NCBI GenBank assembly: GCA_913773715.1
Contig: CAJYHD010000741.1
Coordinates: 1-10,216, forward strand
Reading direction: 5' to 3'
Length of the DNA: 10,216 nucleotides
DNA from: an uncultured Sphingobium sp.
GTDB taxonomy: Bacteria; Pseudomonadota; Alphaproteobacteria; Sphingomonadales; Sphingomonadaceae
In this document: piece after piece, positions 1-6,502 of the stretch
How the letters are laid out: the number at the start of each line of letters is the position of its first letter
Position numbering within the stretch: position 1 is the first letter of the stretch
Program-made: the position numbers and the translations under genes
The notes under the pieces: model-generated
What the model was told of the DNA's origin: nothing
Seen by the model: the letters and a program-made list of their open reading frames with translations, nothing else
Databases searched by the model: none

Positions 1-640
1 TGACGGTAAGCCCCTCATCGATCGTGTAGATCGGTCGACGCTCAACACCCGGTGCTTTCAGATCAATCATCAGGAAGGAAATGCCCCGCTGCGGTTTGGC
101 CTCCTGATCGGTGCGCACCAGCGTGAACATCATGTCGGCATGCTGAGCATCCGACGTCCAGATCTTGGTTCCGTTGACGACATATTCATCGGTGGCAGCG
201 TCATAATCGGCGCGGGTCTTAAGCGAAACGAGGTCGGAACCCGAACCGGGCTCAGAGAAGCCCTGCCCCCACCAGACGTCTCCCGAAAGAATATCCGGGA
301 GGAGGCGCGCCTTCTGCTCTTCATCGCCAAAGGTGTAGATGACCGGGCCGACAAGCTCCAACGCCCCCCGATCCAGCACGGGAGCACCCGCCGCCCGCAG
401 TTCCTCATGGAAGATGAAGTTCTGCACCTGACTCCAACCCGGGCCGCCGTACTCCTTCGGCCAATGAGGCGCGGACCAACCCTTCGCGTGAAGGACCTTC
501 ATCCATTCACGGATGCCTTCCCGATCAACGTGATAATCCCGCCAGGCCCGTTTCCGGATATGTTCGGGCAAATTCTCGCGAATCCAAGTGCGCACTTCTT
601 CACGAAACTGCTGCAATTCCGGATCGGGTTGAAAATCCAT
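1..640 (-). CDS. Acyl-CoA dehydrogenase, N-terminal part (3' end outside window)
   Basis: FAD-dependent flavoenzyme that would oxidise an acyl-CoA to the 2,3-enoyl-CoA. About 213 residues are visible, of the 380-400 usual for the family; the catalytic C-terminal helical domain lies beyond the window edge. The reading begins MDFQPDPELQQFREEVRTWI, a standard alpha-helical N-terminal domain (about 1-120). It continues into the beta-domain FAD signature at about residues 123-137 (WWGQGFSEPGSGSDL) and a further flavin-contact stretch at about 158-164 (GTKIWTS). The ATG at 638-640 is preceded on its own strand by GAGG (651-654), a well-placed ribosome binding site. The gene is divergent from the large plus-strand operon and shares its control region, which suggests co-regulation in one acyl-CoA degradation pathway. 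The EPGSGSDL form of the motif is common among FadE/ChsE-type enzymes acting on bulky substrates, but the substrate is not determinable. Family call is secure. Confidence 0.95.
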   Translation of the reverse strand, partial: MDFQPDPELQQFREEVRTWIRENLPEHIRKRAWRDYHVDREGIREWMKVLHAKGWSAPHWPKEYGGPGWSQVQNFIFHEELRAAGAPVLDRGALELVGPVIYTFGDEEQKARLLPDILSGDVWWGQGFSEPGSGSDLVSLKTRADYDAATDEYVVNGTKIWTSDAQHADMMFTLVRTDQEAKPQRGISFLMIDLKAPGVERRPIYTIDEGLTV

Positions 641-808
641 TCGGCACTTTCCTCGGGTGGGATCTCGCATGCGCATCTATCGGCCAAAGCGGTATCTTGC
701 CAGTCCGGCGATCTGAAATCATATGCGGAATTAGTCTCGTATCTCTCAAGGCACGGCTGGTACTTCTTCCGCAATGCGCCGTATGAACCCGTTCCAAAGA
801 GCTGGTGC

Positions 809-837
809 CCGCGCTGCTCGCAATTGCGTTGGCGCGG
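809..837. repeat. Inverted repeat, candidate operator
   Basis: A perfect 10-bp palindrome CGCAATTGCG (819-828) is flanked by a second, nearly concentric inverted repeat, CCGCGC (809-814) and GCGCGG (832-837), with 4 and 3 nt separating inner from outer arms. The six-base element CGCAAT recurs at 770-775, 49 bp upstream. The position, about 50 bp upstream of the TATAAT box and between divergent genes, suits an operator for a dimeric transcription factor. It could instead be a chance GC-rich palindrome. Confidence 0.35.
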
Positions 838-879
838 ATGATTTGACCGGACGATTATCGTGTCATGTCGCCCCAGCTA

Positions 880-885
880 TATAAT
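880..885 (+). promoter_or_regulatory. Candidate -10 box for the plus-strand operon
   Basis: A perfect TATAAT hexamer. A transcript starting about 7 nt downstream would have a leader of roughly 30 nt before the ATG at 921, which favours that ATG over the TTG at 903 as start of the first gene. No good -35 hexamer sits at 16-18 nt upstream (the nearest is TTATCG at 855-860, spacing 19), so the promoter may depend on an activator or an alternative sigma factor. Inference from sequence only. Confidence 0.4.
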
Positions 886-920
886 GGCCGCGCTCAGGCG
901 CTTTGGGATTGCAGACGATA

Positions 921-1985
921 ATGCGGATATTCGCTTCCACGCCGTTCTATCTCCAGGGGCCGGGTGCCATGGCGAAAGTCGGCGAGGTCGCCGGACGCAC
1001 CGGCACCAAATCCTTGATCGTGATAGACGCTCTGGTGCGACCACTCGTCGGCGCCGCTTTGGAAGCGAGCTTCGCTGGCCCCGTCTCGATCGTGGAATTC
1101 GCTGGCGAGGTTACAGACGCCAACGTGGCCAATGTCGTATCGCAAGCGCCGGATGCCGATGTTATCGTGGCGGTGGGCGGTGGCAAGGCCCTGGACGCGG
1201 GCAAGGCAGTGGCACTCAAGCTGGGCGTGCCGGTCATTTCGGTTCCCACCATCGCTTCCACTGATGGTCCAGCAAGCCGGGGCATCGCGATGTACGATGA
1301 CGCACACCGGCTGACCCGGGTCGACCAGATGCCGGCCAATCCCGCGGCGGTGATCGTAGATACGGCCGTGATCGCCGGCGCGCCCGTGCGGTTCCTGCGG
1401 GCTGGCGTGGGCGATGCGATAGCAAAGAAGTTCGAGGGGGAGGGATGCTGGGCGGGCGGAGGCCACACCAAGCACGGCACAAGGCCTACCCACTCCGCGC
1501 GCGCCATCGCCGATGCCGCTTACAGAATGCTGCGGGCCCATGCCGTCGAGGGTGTGGCTGCGGCGGCGCGACACGAGGTGACGGAAGACTTGGAGGCGAC
1601 GATCGAGGCCTCGGTCTTGCTCAGCGCCATGGGCTTTGAAAACGGGGGCCTCTCCATCGCTCATTCCACGACGCGCGGGCTGATGACGCTGCGGGCGGCG
1701 AAGGATCGGTTGCATGGCGAGCATGTCGCCTACGGGACCCTCGTCCAGCTGACGGTCGATAGACGCCCGCGTGCCGAAATCATCGATCTCGCCGAATTTC
1801 TCCGCGCGGTAGGACTGCCGGCCACGCTGCGCGATCTGGGCGTGGACGATCTGAACGACAACGATTTGGACGCGATCGCGGCGGCGATCATGGCAAGCCC
1901 GCATATCGGCAATGTCGCAAATGCCCTGACCCACGCAGACGTAGTCGCGGCATTGCGTACCGTCGAGACGCTGACCCCGGCTTGA
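921..1985 (+). CDS. GldA-type NAD-dependent polyol (glycerol) dehydrogenase family protein
   Basis: A 354-residue member of the iron/zinc-containing alcohol dehydrogenase superfamily, glycerol dehydrogenase branch, close in length to E. coli GldA. GldA proper oxidises glycerol or 1,2-diols to alpha-hydroxyketones with NAD+. Visible are the dinucleotide-binding VGGGKALD (about 85-92), VPTIASTDGPAS (108-119) and the three metal ligands expected from GldA: Asp165 in AGVGDA, His248 in LSIAHST and His265 in LHGEH. The frame is open from a TTG at 903 (adding six residues), but ATG 921 gives the family-like start MRIFASTPFYLQGPGA and fits the -10 box at 880-885; its ribosome binding site is weak. 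It is the first gene of the operon. Since its neighbours act on CoA thioesters, it more likely handles a pathway-specific diol, hydroxyketone or aldehyde than glycerol itself; that is an inference. Confidence 0.88.
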   Translation: MRIFASTPFYLQGPGAMAKVGEVAGRTGTKSLIVIDALVRPLVGAALEASFAGPVSIVEFAGEVTDANVANVVSQAPDADVIVAVGGGKALDAGKAVALKLGVPVISVPTIASTDGPASRGIAMYDDAHRLTRVDQMPANPAAVIVDTAVIAGAPVRFLRAGVGDAIAKKFEGEGCWAGGGHTKHGTRPTHSARAIADAAYRMLRAHAVEGVAAAARHEVTEDLEATIEASVLLSAMGFENGGLSIAHSTTRGLMTLRAAKDRLHGEHVAYGTLVQLTVDRRPRAEIIDLAEFLRAVGLPATLRDLGVDDLNDNDLDAIAAAIMASPHIGNVANALTHADVVAALRTVETLTPA

Positions 1986-2002
1986 GCGAAAGACCATTAG
2001 CT

Positions 2003-2018
2003 TCGCACGCAAGTGCGA
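2003..2018 (+). other. Intercistronic hairpin with GCAA tetraloop
   Basis: TCGCAC-GCAA-GTGCGA is a perfect 6-bp stem closed by a GNRA tetraloop, in the 57-nt gap between the GldA-like gene and the first SDR. No run of T follows, so it is not a typical intrinsic terminator. It could stabilise or mark processing of the transcript just upstream of the SDR ribosome binding site (AAGGA at 2030-2034). Confidence 0.4.
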
Positions 2019-2042
2019 CGGCACACGAGAAGGAAGTCGAAT

Positions 2043-2807
2043 ATGGACCTTGGTCTGACCGGAAAGATCGCAGTCGTCACCGGAGCCAGCAATGGCATCG
2101 GAAGGGCCACCGCCCGTCTGCTGGCGCAAGAAGGCGCGCATGTCGTGATGATGGCGCGCCGTCCTGATGTGCTGGAGCAGGCCCGAGCCGACGTTGCCAC
2201 GACTGGATCTGTCGAGACGATGGCCGTCGATGTGTGTGACAGCGTAGCCTACACTGCTGCTTTGGAAGATATCGCCACGCGACACGGCAGGATCGATATC
2301 CTCGTCAACAACGCGGGTGCCGGGCAATTTGGCCCGATCGAGGCTTTGGGCGATGACGCCTTCGCCGAGGCATTCCGGCTGAACGTGTTTGCGCCTTTCG
2401 CATCAATGCGGACGGTTTTCCCGATCATGGAACGTCAAGGCGGCGGCGCGATCGTCAACGTTACGTCCATCATGGGTGCGCGGGCGCAGGCATTGTCGAG
2501 CAGCTATGCCTCGTCCAAGGCCGCGCTCAATCATCTCAACGCGGTCGCTGCCGTCGAGGGCGCTCCCAAGGGTATCCGCGTCAACACGCTTCAGGTCGGA
2601 TCGATCGCGACAGAGGGCACTCAGGCCTATCGCGAACAGTATCCCGAGCTGGCGGCCAAGGTCACCGGTGCGATCCCGATGGGCCGCTGGGGTAAACCCG
2701 AGGAAATCGCGGCCGGCATCGCCTTTCTCGTATCCGCTCCGGCCAGCTTCGTCGCAGGTGCCGTTCTTGCCGTCGATGGTGCTTTGGGAGTGCAATTTCC
2801 CTACTAG
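2043..2807 (+). CDS. Short-chain dehydrogenase/reductase (SDR), first copy
   Basis: A 254-residue classical SDR, the standard length, expected to oxidise or reduce an alcohol/ketone with NAD(P). Visible: the cofactor motif TGASNGIG (13-20), Asp63 (acidic residue at the adenine contact, in VDV), NNAG (89-92), and the full catalytic set Asn114, Ser142, Tyr155 and Lys159 (YASSK). Arg39-Arg40 after the second strand (MMARRP) hint at NADP preference. The usual PG turn after the catalytic helix reads QVG here (LQVGSIATEG), a minor deviation. ATG 2043 is chosen because AAGGA at 2030-2034 lies 8 nt upstream; the frame extends 30 nt further up without a better site. In this operon it may be a hydroxyacyl-CoA dehydrogenase or a dehydrogenase for a ring hydroxyl; the substrate cannot be read. 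Only distantly related to the second SDR at 8548. Confidence 0.92.
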   Translation: MDLGLTGKIAVVTGASNGIGRATARLLAQEGAHVVMMARRPDVLEQARADVATTGSVETMAVDVCDSVAYTAALEDIATRHGRIDILVNNAGAGQFGPIEALGDDAFAEAFRLNVFAPFASMRTVFPIMERQGGGAIVNVTSIMGARAQALSSSYASSKAALNHLNAVAAVEGAPKGIRVNTLQVGSIATEGTQAYREQYPELAAKVTGAIPMGRWGKPEEIAAGIAFLVSAPASFVAGAVLAVDGALGVQFPY

Positions 2808-2821
2808 GGCGCTCGCCCTAG
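2804..2821 (+). other. Hairpin overlapping the SDR stop codon
   Basis: CTAGGGC-GCTC-GCCCTAG is a perfect 7-bp stem with a 4-nt loop whose left arm contains the SDR stop codon TAG (2805-2807). It sits at the head of the 111-nt gap, the longest in the operon. No T-run follows, so full termination is doubtful; partial attenuation or an mRNA-processing boundary before the MaoC gene is possible. The rest of the gap (2822-2906) shows no convincing promoter. Confidence 0.4.
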
Positions 2822-2918
2822 ATCCGGCGCATATATGTGATTTGAAAGCGGCCTGCTTGCACAAGTCCCGCTGCGTCCTAGAGCGGCGGGGAGGACTGGC
2901 CGGGGCGGGAGAGGTGTT

Positions 2919-3785
2919 TTGGCAATCGACTACGACCGGCTGATGGCCCGTGCGTTTCCCGAAATCACGTGCAGTTACGGGTGGCGGGATAGCGCGCTTT
3001 ATGCGCTGGGCCTCGGTATCGGCAGCGACCCGTTGGCGGCTGACGAACTGCGCTTTGTTTACGAGAAAGAAATTCAGGCCATGCCCAGCATGGCGGTCGT
3101 GCTCGGCCATCCTGGCTTCTGGGTCAGCGATCCGGATGCAGGTATCGATTATCGCAAAGTCGTGCATGGCGAGCAGTCTTTAGTGATCCATGCCCCCCTC
3201 GCCCCGGAGGCAAAGCTGATCGCCCGGAACTCGATCGACGAAATCATCGACAAGGGCGAGGGACGCGGTGCCATTCTGCGCGTGCGCCGCGATCTTCATG
3301 ATGCCGAGACTGGCACGTTGCAGTCGAGCCAAGTCATGTCGATGTTCTGTCGCGGCGATGGCGGCTTTGGTGGCCCTTCGACCGGCCGTCTAGTTCCGGC
3401 CGTGACGATACCGGACCGCGCACCCGATCGCACGATGATCAGGCCAACTTTGCCACAGGCGGCATTGATCTACAGGCTCAGCGCCGATTTGAACCCCCTG
3501 CATGCAGATCCGGAAGTCGCCCGTGGGGCAGGTTTCGATCGGCCGATTTTCCATGGCCTGGGTACGTATGGCGTCGCCTGCCACTCTCTGATCGTCGCTT
3601 GTGCGGATGGTCAGGCTGCGGGTCTCACGTCGATGGATTGCCGCTTTACCGCACCATTCTTCCCTGGCGAAACGCTGCGCACCGACATTTGGCAGGAGGA
3701 TGGCGCTGCCCTTTTTCGGTGTACCGCGGTCGAGCGCGACAAAGTCGTCCTAGATCGAGGTCGCGCAGAATTCACGCAGGCATGA
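2919..3785 (+). CDS. MaoC-like (hydratase 2 family) enoyl-CoA hydratase
   Basis: A 288-residue double hot-dog protein of the MaoC / peroxisomal hydratase 2 type, which adds water to a trans-2-enoyl-CoA to give the (R)-3-hydroxyacyl-CoA. The N-terminal hot dog (about 1-130, beginning AIDYDRLMARAFPEI and including the YALGLGIG segment) forms the substrate pocket in this family. The C-terminal hot dog (about 170-288) carries the hydratase 2 signature at 188-199, with Asp190, Asn192 and His195 in the D-x-N-x-x-H arrangement of the catalytic dyad, followed by PIFHGLGTYG (209-218). The start is TTG 2919: the first residues match family N-termini, and GGGAG at 2907-2911 lies 7 nt upstream, while the next ATG would cut into the fold. 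It directly precedes the DUF35 and thiolase-like genes, recalling the ChsH1/ChsH2-Ltp2 hydratase-aldolase complex. Substrate unknown. Confidence 0.92.
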   Translation: MAIDYDRLMARAFPEITCSYGWRDSALYALGLGIGSDPLAADELRFVYEKEIQAMPSMAVVLGHPGFWVSDPDAGIDYRKVVHGEQSLVIHAPLAPEAKLIARNSIDEIIDKGEGRGAILRVRRDLHDAETGTLQSSQVMSMFCRGDGGFGGPSTGRLVPAVTIPDRAPDRTMIRPTLPQAALIYRLSADLNPLHADPEVARGAGFDRPIFHGLGTYGVACHSLIVACADGQAAGLTSMDCRFTAPFFPGETLRTDIWQEDGAALFRCTAVERDKVVLDRGRAEFTQA

Positions 3786-3813
3786 CCCTTCAATTTTCAG
3801 CAGGAGACGGGGC

Positions 3814-4191
3814 TTGACCCAGGCACCACCGACCGCAACGTACTTCAATCACCTGGCAGAGGGGCGCTTCATGATCCAGCGCTCGCCCAGCACTGGCGAA
3901 TGGGTGTTCTATCCTCGCATGGTAGCCCCGGTAAGCGGCGCGACTGACCTGGAATGGACCGAACCGAGCGGCCTTGGCACGGTCTATGCCGCCACCGTGA
4001 AACGGGTGAAGCCGCCGGCGCCCAACATCAGCATCGCCATCGTCGAACTGGATGAAGGCCCACGCCTGATGACCCATGTCCAAGGTGTAGAGGCCGATCA
4101 GGTCAAGATCGGCATGCGGGTGCGCGCCAAGATCGTTGACGGCCTCGATGACAACAAAATCGTCGTATTCGAACCGGAGATCGCCGCATGA
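3814..4191 (+). CDS. DUF35 OB-fold acyl-CoA-associated protein, module 1
   Basis: A 125-residue protein of the DUF35 / COG1545 family, predicted accessory partner of the thiolase-like protein encoded next. In ChsH2-Ltp2 (established for actinobacterial steroid degradation) a DUF35 domain binds the aldolase and is needed for its activity. Residues about 10-45 correspond to the usual zinc-ribbon region and 50-122 to the OB-fold (SGLGTVYAATV ... DEGPRLMTHV ... IGMRVRAKIV). No cysteine is present, so the four zinc ligands are gone: the R-C-x-x-C-G position reads RSPSTG. Start is TTG 3814, supported by AGGAGA at 3802-3807 and by alignment with the paralogue at 6125, which shares HLAEGRFMIQR. The stop overlaps the next start (ATGA, 4188-4191), implying translational coupling to its partner. 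Confidence 0.88.
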   Translation: MTQAPPTATYFNHLAEGRFMIQRSPSTGEWVFYPRMVAPVSGATDLEWTEPSGLGTVYAATVKRVKPPAPNISIAIVELDEGPRLMTHVQGVEADQVKIGMRVRAKIVDGLDDNKIVVFEPEIAA

Positions 4192-5342
4192 GCGCCGCCC
4201 AACTGCGCGGTAAAGCCGCTTTCATCGGCGCGGCCACTTTCGGTTGTGGCGAGGCTCCAGGCTATACCGCGATGGAACTGGCCGCGGAGGCTGGCCGGCT
4301 CGCTGTCGAGGATGCAGGTCTCAAGCTTTCGGACATCGACGGGCTGTTCATCTGCCTGCCCAACGATTTTCTTTCAGGCCTGACGATCGCCGAGTATTAC
4401 GGCATCCACCCGAAGATGACGAATAACAGCCGCACGGGCGGCTCGGCTTTTCTCACTCATGCAGAATGGGCGATGCTGGCGCTGGACGCCGGGCTGATCG
4501 ACTATGCGCTGATCTGCTATGGCTCAAATCAGCGCACCGGCGCCGGCAAGCTGGTGAGCGCACAGGCGCCATCGCCGTTCGAGTTTCCCTATCGGCCTAA
4601 CAATCCGGTCGCCTCTTATGCTCTTGCAGCCTCACGGCACATGCATGAATACGGCACCACGTCCGAGGACCTTGCCTCCGTCGCGGTGGCAGCGCGGCAA
4701 TGGGCCAACCTCAATCCCGAAGCCTTCAAACAGGGGCCGCTGTCGGTTGAGGATGTCCTTGCCACCCGGCTTGTCGCCGACCCGCTTCATGTCGCCGATT
4801 GCTGCTTGGTCACCGACGGTGCCGCGGCAGTCGTGCTCACGCGAACTGATCGCGCGAAAGACGCCAGAAAGACCCCGATATCGCTCCTGGGCGCAGCGTC
4901 GGCGACATGGCATACCGAGATTGCGCAGCTGGCTGATCTCAGTGTGTCGGCGGCAAAGGAATCCGGCGAGCGCGCGTTCGCGCAGGCGGGGCTGACCCCG
5001 TCGGATATCGATGTTGTGAACCTCTATGATGCGTTCACGATCAATACGATACTCTTCCTTGAAGATCTGGGCTTCTGTCCCAAGGGTGAAGGCGGTCGCT
5101 TCGTCGCCAGTGGCGCGATTTCGCCGGGGGGTAGCCTGCCGGTCAATACGAACGGCGGCGGTCTTTCGTTCTGCCATCCGGGGATGTACGGCCTGTTCAC
5201 CCTGGTGGAATCGATACGTCAATTGCGTGGTGAAGCCGGGGAGCGGCAAATCGCCGGCGCGAAGCTGGCGCTCGCCCACGGGAACGGCGGCACCCTGTCC
5301 AGCCAGGCCACCTGCATTCTCGGCCTGCCCGAGACGGTCTGA
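4188..5342 (+). CDS. Thiolase-like protein, probable Ltp2-type retro-aldolase, module 1
   Basis: A 384-residue thiolase-fold protein of the SCP2-thiolase/lipid-transfer branch. Against biosynthetic thiolase, the nucleophilic Cys position (C-G-S-G) reads Gly84-Gly85-Ser86-Ala87, and the second, C-terminal catalytic Cys region is replaced by AHGNGGTLSSQ (363-373), so thiolysis looks impossible. The histidine of GHP is kept in CHPGMYG (His330, Tyr334), and the thiolase NEAF-type motif is replaced by Tyr280-Asp-Ala-Phe. Ltp2, the steroid side-chain retro-aldolase, uses two tyrosines from equivalent parts of the fold; here Tyr280 and Tyr334 are 54 residues apart. I infer C-C cleavage of a 3-hydroxyacyl-CoA by retro-aldol chemistry, together with the overlapping upstream DUF35 protein. 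Roughly 60% identical by eye to the paralogue at 6499. An acyl-transfer or purely binding role is the alternative. Confidence 0.85.
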   Translation: MSAAQLRGKAAFIGAATFGCGEAPGYTAMELAAEAGRLAVEDAGLKLSDIDGLFICLPNDFLSGLTIAEYYGIHPKMTNNSRTGGSAFLTHAEWAMLALDAGLIDYALICYGSNQRTGAGKLVSAQAPSPFEFPYRPNNPVASYALAASRHMHEYGTTSEDLASVAVAARQWANLNPEAFKQGPLSVEDVLATRLVADPLHVADCCLVTDGAAAVVLTRTDRAKDARKTPISLLGAASATWHTEIAQLADLSVSAAKESGERAFAQAGLTPSDIDVVNLYDAFTINTILFLEDLGFCPKGEGGRFVASGAISPGGSLPVNTNGGGLSFCHPGMYGLFTLVESIRQLRGEAGERQIAGAKLALAHGNGGTLSSQATCILGLPETV

Positions 5343-5357
5343 ACGAAGGAAAAGACG

Positions 5358-6128
5358 GTGCCGATCACGCTGCATATCAACGAAAACGTCGCCACGGTCA
5401 CGCTTGACCGTCCCGAGAAGAAAAACGCCCTCGATAAGGCCATGCGCGTCGAACTGCCCCGCGTTTTCGAGCGTATCCAGGACGACGTATCTATCCGTGC
5501 GGTCGTTCTGGCCGGGGGTGGCATGGACTTCTGCGCCGGGGCCGATATCGGTGAGATGGGCGGCGGCGGCATTGCGGATGGCATGGCGCGTGTGGAAATC
5601 CTCCACCGCATGATGCGCGGGATCATCCATACCGACATCCCGATCATCGCGGCGGTGCGCGGCGTGTGCGTGGGCGTGGGGTGGTCGATGGCGCTGGCTT
5701 GCGACTATGTCATCGCTGCGCCGGACGCTCGCTTTCAATTCGCATTTCGCCACATCGGTCTTGCCCCTGACGGCGGGGCGATCCATCTTCTTTCACGCAA
5801 TTTGGGGCCGATTAGGGCGAAGGCGCTGGTTTATTCAGGCCGGTTCGTTTCAGGCCAAGAGGCAGCAGCCTTGGGCCTGGCCAGCGAGCTTGTACCTGCC
5901 GCTGAGGTGGTGACGCGGGCGCAGTCCCTGGCTGCTGAATGGTCACGTGCTGCCACACTGTCCCTGAAGATGTCGAAGCGCCAATTCGCAGCAGCGGAAA
6001 CACAGACTTACGAGGAGGCATTGGCCGCAGAAATGGTGATGCAGCCTCTGATGGTCCGTTCTGAGGACTTTCGCGAGGGAACGACGGCGTTCAAGGAAAA
6101 GCGCAAGGCGCAATTCAGGGGGCAATGA
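5358..6128 (+). CDS. Enoyl-CoA hydratase/isomerase (crotonase) family protein, module 1
   Basis: A 256-residue crotonase-fold protein of normal length. The oxyanion-hole strand is FCAGADIGEM (58-67) and the second CoA-binding segment is VRGVCVGVGWSMALACD (100-116). Both catalytic glutamates of classical enoyl-CoA hydratase are replaced: the Glu144 equivalent is Ser110 and the Glu164 equivalent is Phe130. Asp138 in GLAPDGGA is retained, a pattern seen in PaaG-like isomerases and other non-hydratase crotonases. The C-terminus FREGTTAFKEKRKAQFRG is the usual CoA-site tail. The start is GTG 5358 with AAGGA at 5346-5350, 7 nt upstream; there is no suitable in-frame ATG nearby. It follows the thiolase-like gene by 15 nt and overlaps the next DUF35 gene. 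Likely an isomerase, or a hydrolase/lyase on an acyl-CoA intermediate, rather than a standard hydratase. Confidence 0.9.
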   Translation: MPITLHINENVATVTLDRPEKKNALDKAMRVELPRVFERIQDDVSIRAVVLAGGGMDFCAGADIGEMGGGGIADGMARVEILHRMMRGIIHTDIPIIAAVRGVCVGVGWSMALACDYVIAAPDARFQFAFRHIGLAPDGGAIHLLSRNLGPIRAKALVYSGRFVSGQEAAALGLASELVPAAEVVTRAQSLAAEWSRAATLSLKMSKRQFAAAETQTYEEALAAEMVMQPLMVRSEDFREGTTAFKEKRKAQFRGQ

Positions 6129-6502
6129 TGGCAGAGGTTCAACCCGACGTCGAATATCAGGCGCACTTGGCCGAAGGCCGCTTCATGATCCAGCGCGGCG
6201 TTCAGAGCGGCTTATATCACTTTTACCCCCGGGCGATCGAGCCGGCTACGGGCGGGGAGCTGGAATGGGTGGCCGCGTCCGGCACAGGCACCGTTCATTC
6301 GGTGACGGTCGTCAACCGCAAGCCGCCCTTGGACCCGTATAACGTCGTGCTCGTCGACCTCGCCGAAGGGCCGCGCATGATGAGCCGAGTAGAGGGTGTA
6401 GACCCCGCCGACATCAAAATCGGCATGTCAGTGGTGGCCCGCATCGTCGAAGCGGACGATCGCCATTTCGTGGTCTTCGTTCCGGCCGAGGAGGCACAAT
6501 GA
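6125..6502 (+). CDS. DUF35 OB-fold acyl-CoA-associated protein, module 2
   Basis: A 125-residue paralogue of the protein at 3814, with about half of its residues identical by eye, including HLAEGRFMIQR near the N-terminus and the EGPR-MM/LM and KIGM segments of the OB-fold. Like its paralogue it has no cysteine, so the rubredoxin-like zinc ribbon of ordinary DUF35 proteins is absent. The gene opens with ATGATG at 6125-6130: the first ATG overlaps the crotonase stop by 4 nt, and the second (6128) has better spacing from AGGGGG (6117-6122), so either may be used. The stop overlaps the following thiolase-like gene by 4 nt (ATGA). Expected to form a complex with that neighbour. Whether the two DUF35 proteins can swap partners is unknown. 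Confidence 0.88.
   Translation: MMAEVQPDVEYQAHLAEGRFMIQRGVQSGLYHFYPRAIEPATGGELEWVAASGTGTVHSVTVVNRKPPLDPYNVVLVDLAEGPRMMSRVEGVDPADIKIGMSVVARIVEADDRHFVVFVPAEEAQ

Larger units (their letters stand above)
641..920. promoter_or_regulatory. Divergent intergenic control region
   Basis: The 280 bp between the minus-strand acyl-CoA dehydrogenase and the plus-strand operon contain no convincing gene. They hold a perfect TATAAT at 880-885 for the plus strand, an inverted repeat around 809-837, and a repeated CGCAAT half-site at 770-775 and 819-824. A weak minus-strand promoter candidate is TTGAGA (complement of 744-749) with TATGAT (complement of 718-723), but its spacing of 20 nt is too long to be convincing. 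An 8-bp palindrome ATGCGCAT lies at 669-676 just upstream of the dehydrogenase start. No regulator gene is in the window. That the region drives both directions follows from gene orientation; the individual sites are inferred. Confidence 0.6.

Noticed and set aside
140..841. Plus-strand open frame of 233 codons opposite the acyl-CoA dehydrogenase and its promoter
   Set aside because: The minus-strand frame gives a clear acyl-CoA dehydrogenase with FAD motif; the plus-strand translation has no family features and would block the divergent control region.
894..2327. Long minus-strand open frame of 477 codons opposite the GldA-like and SDR genes
   Set aside because: It lies antisense to two genes with full family motifs, its translation is rich in Arg, His and Gly with no recognisable domain, and it spans an intergenic gap; typical of GC-rich shadow frames.
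2804..2821. Intrinsic terminator after the first SDR, splitting the operon
   Set aside because: The stem is good, but no T-run follows and no convincing new promoter is seen before the MaoC gene; kept only as a hairpin.
2403..3167. Minus-strand open frame of 254 codons across the SDR-MaoC gap
   Set aside because: Overlaps the ends of two convincing genes and has no recognisable motif; it would require an unlikely antisense gene.
4632..5786. Minus-strand open frame of 384 codons opposite the first thiolase-like and crotonase genes
   Set aside because: Antisense to well-supported genes, crosses their junction, and its composition (Arg, His, Asp repeats) shows no domain.
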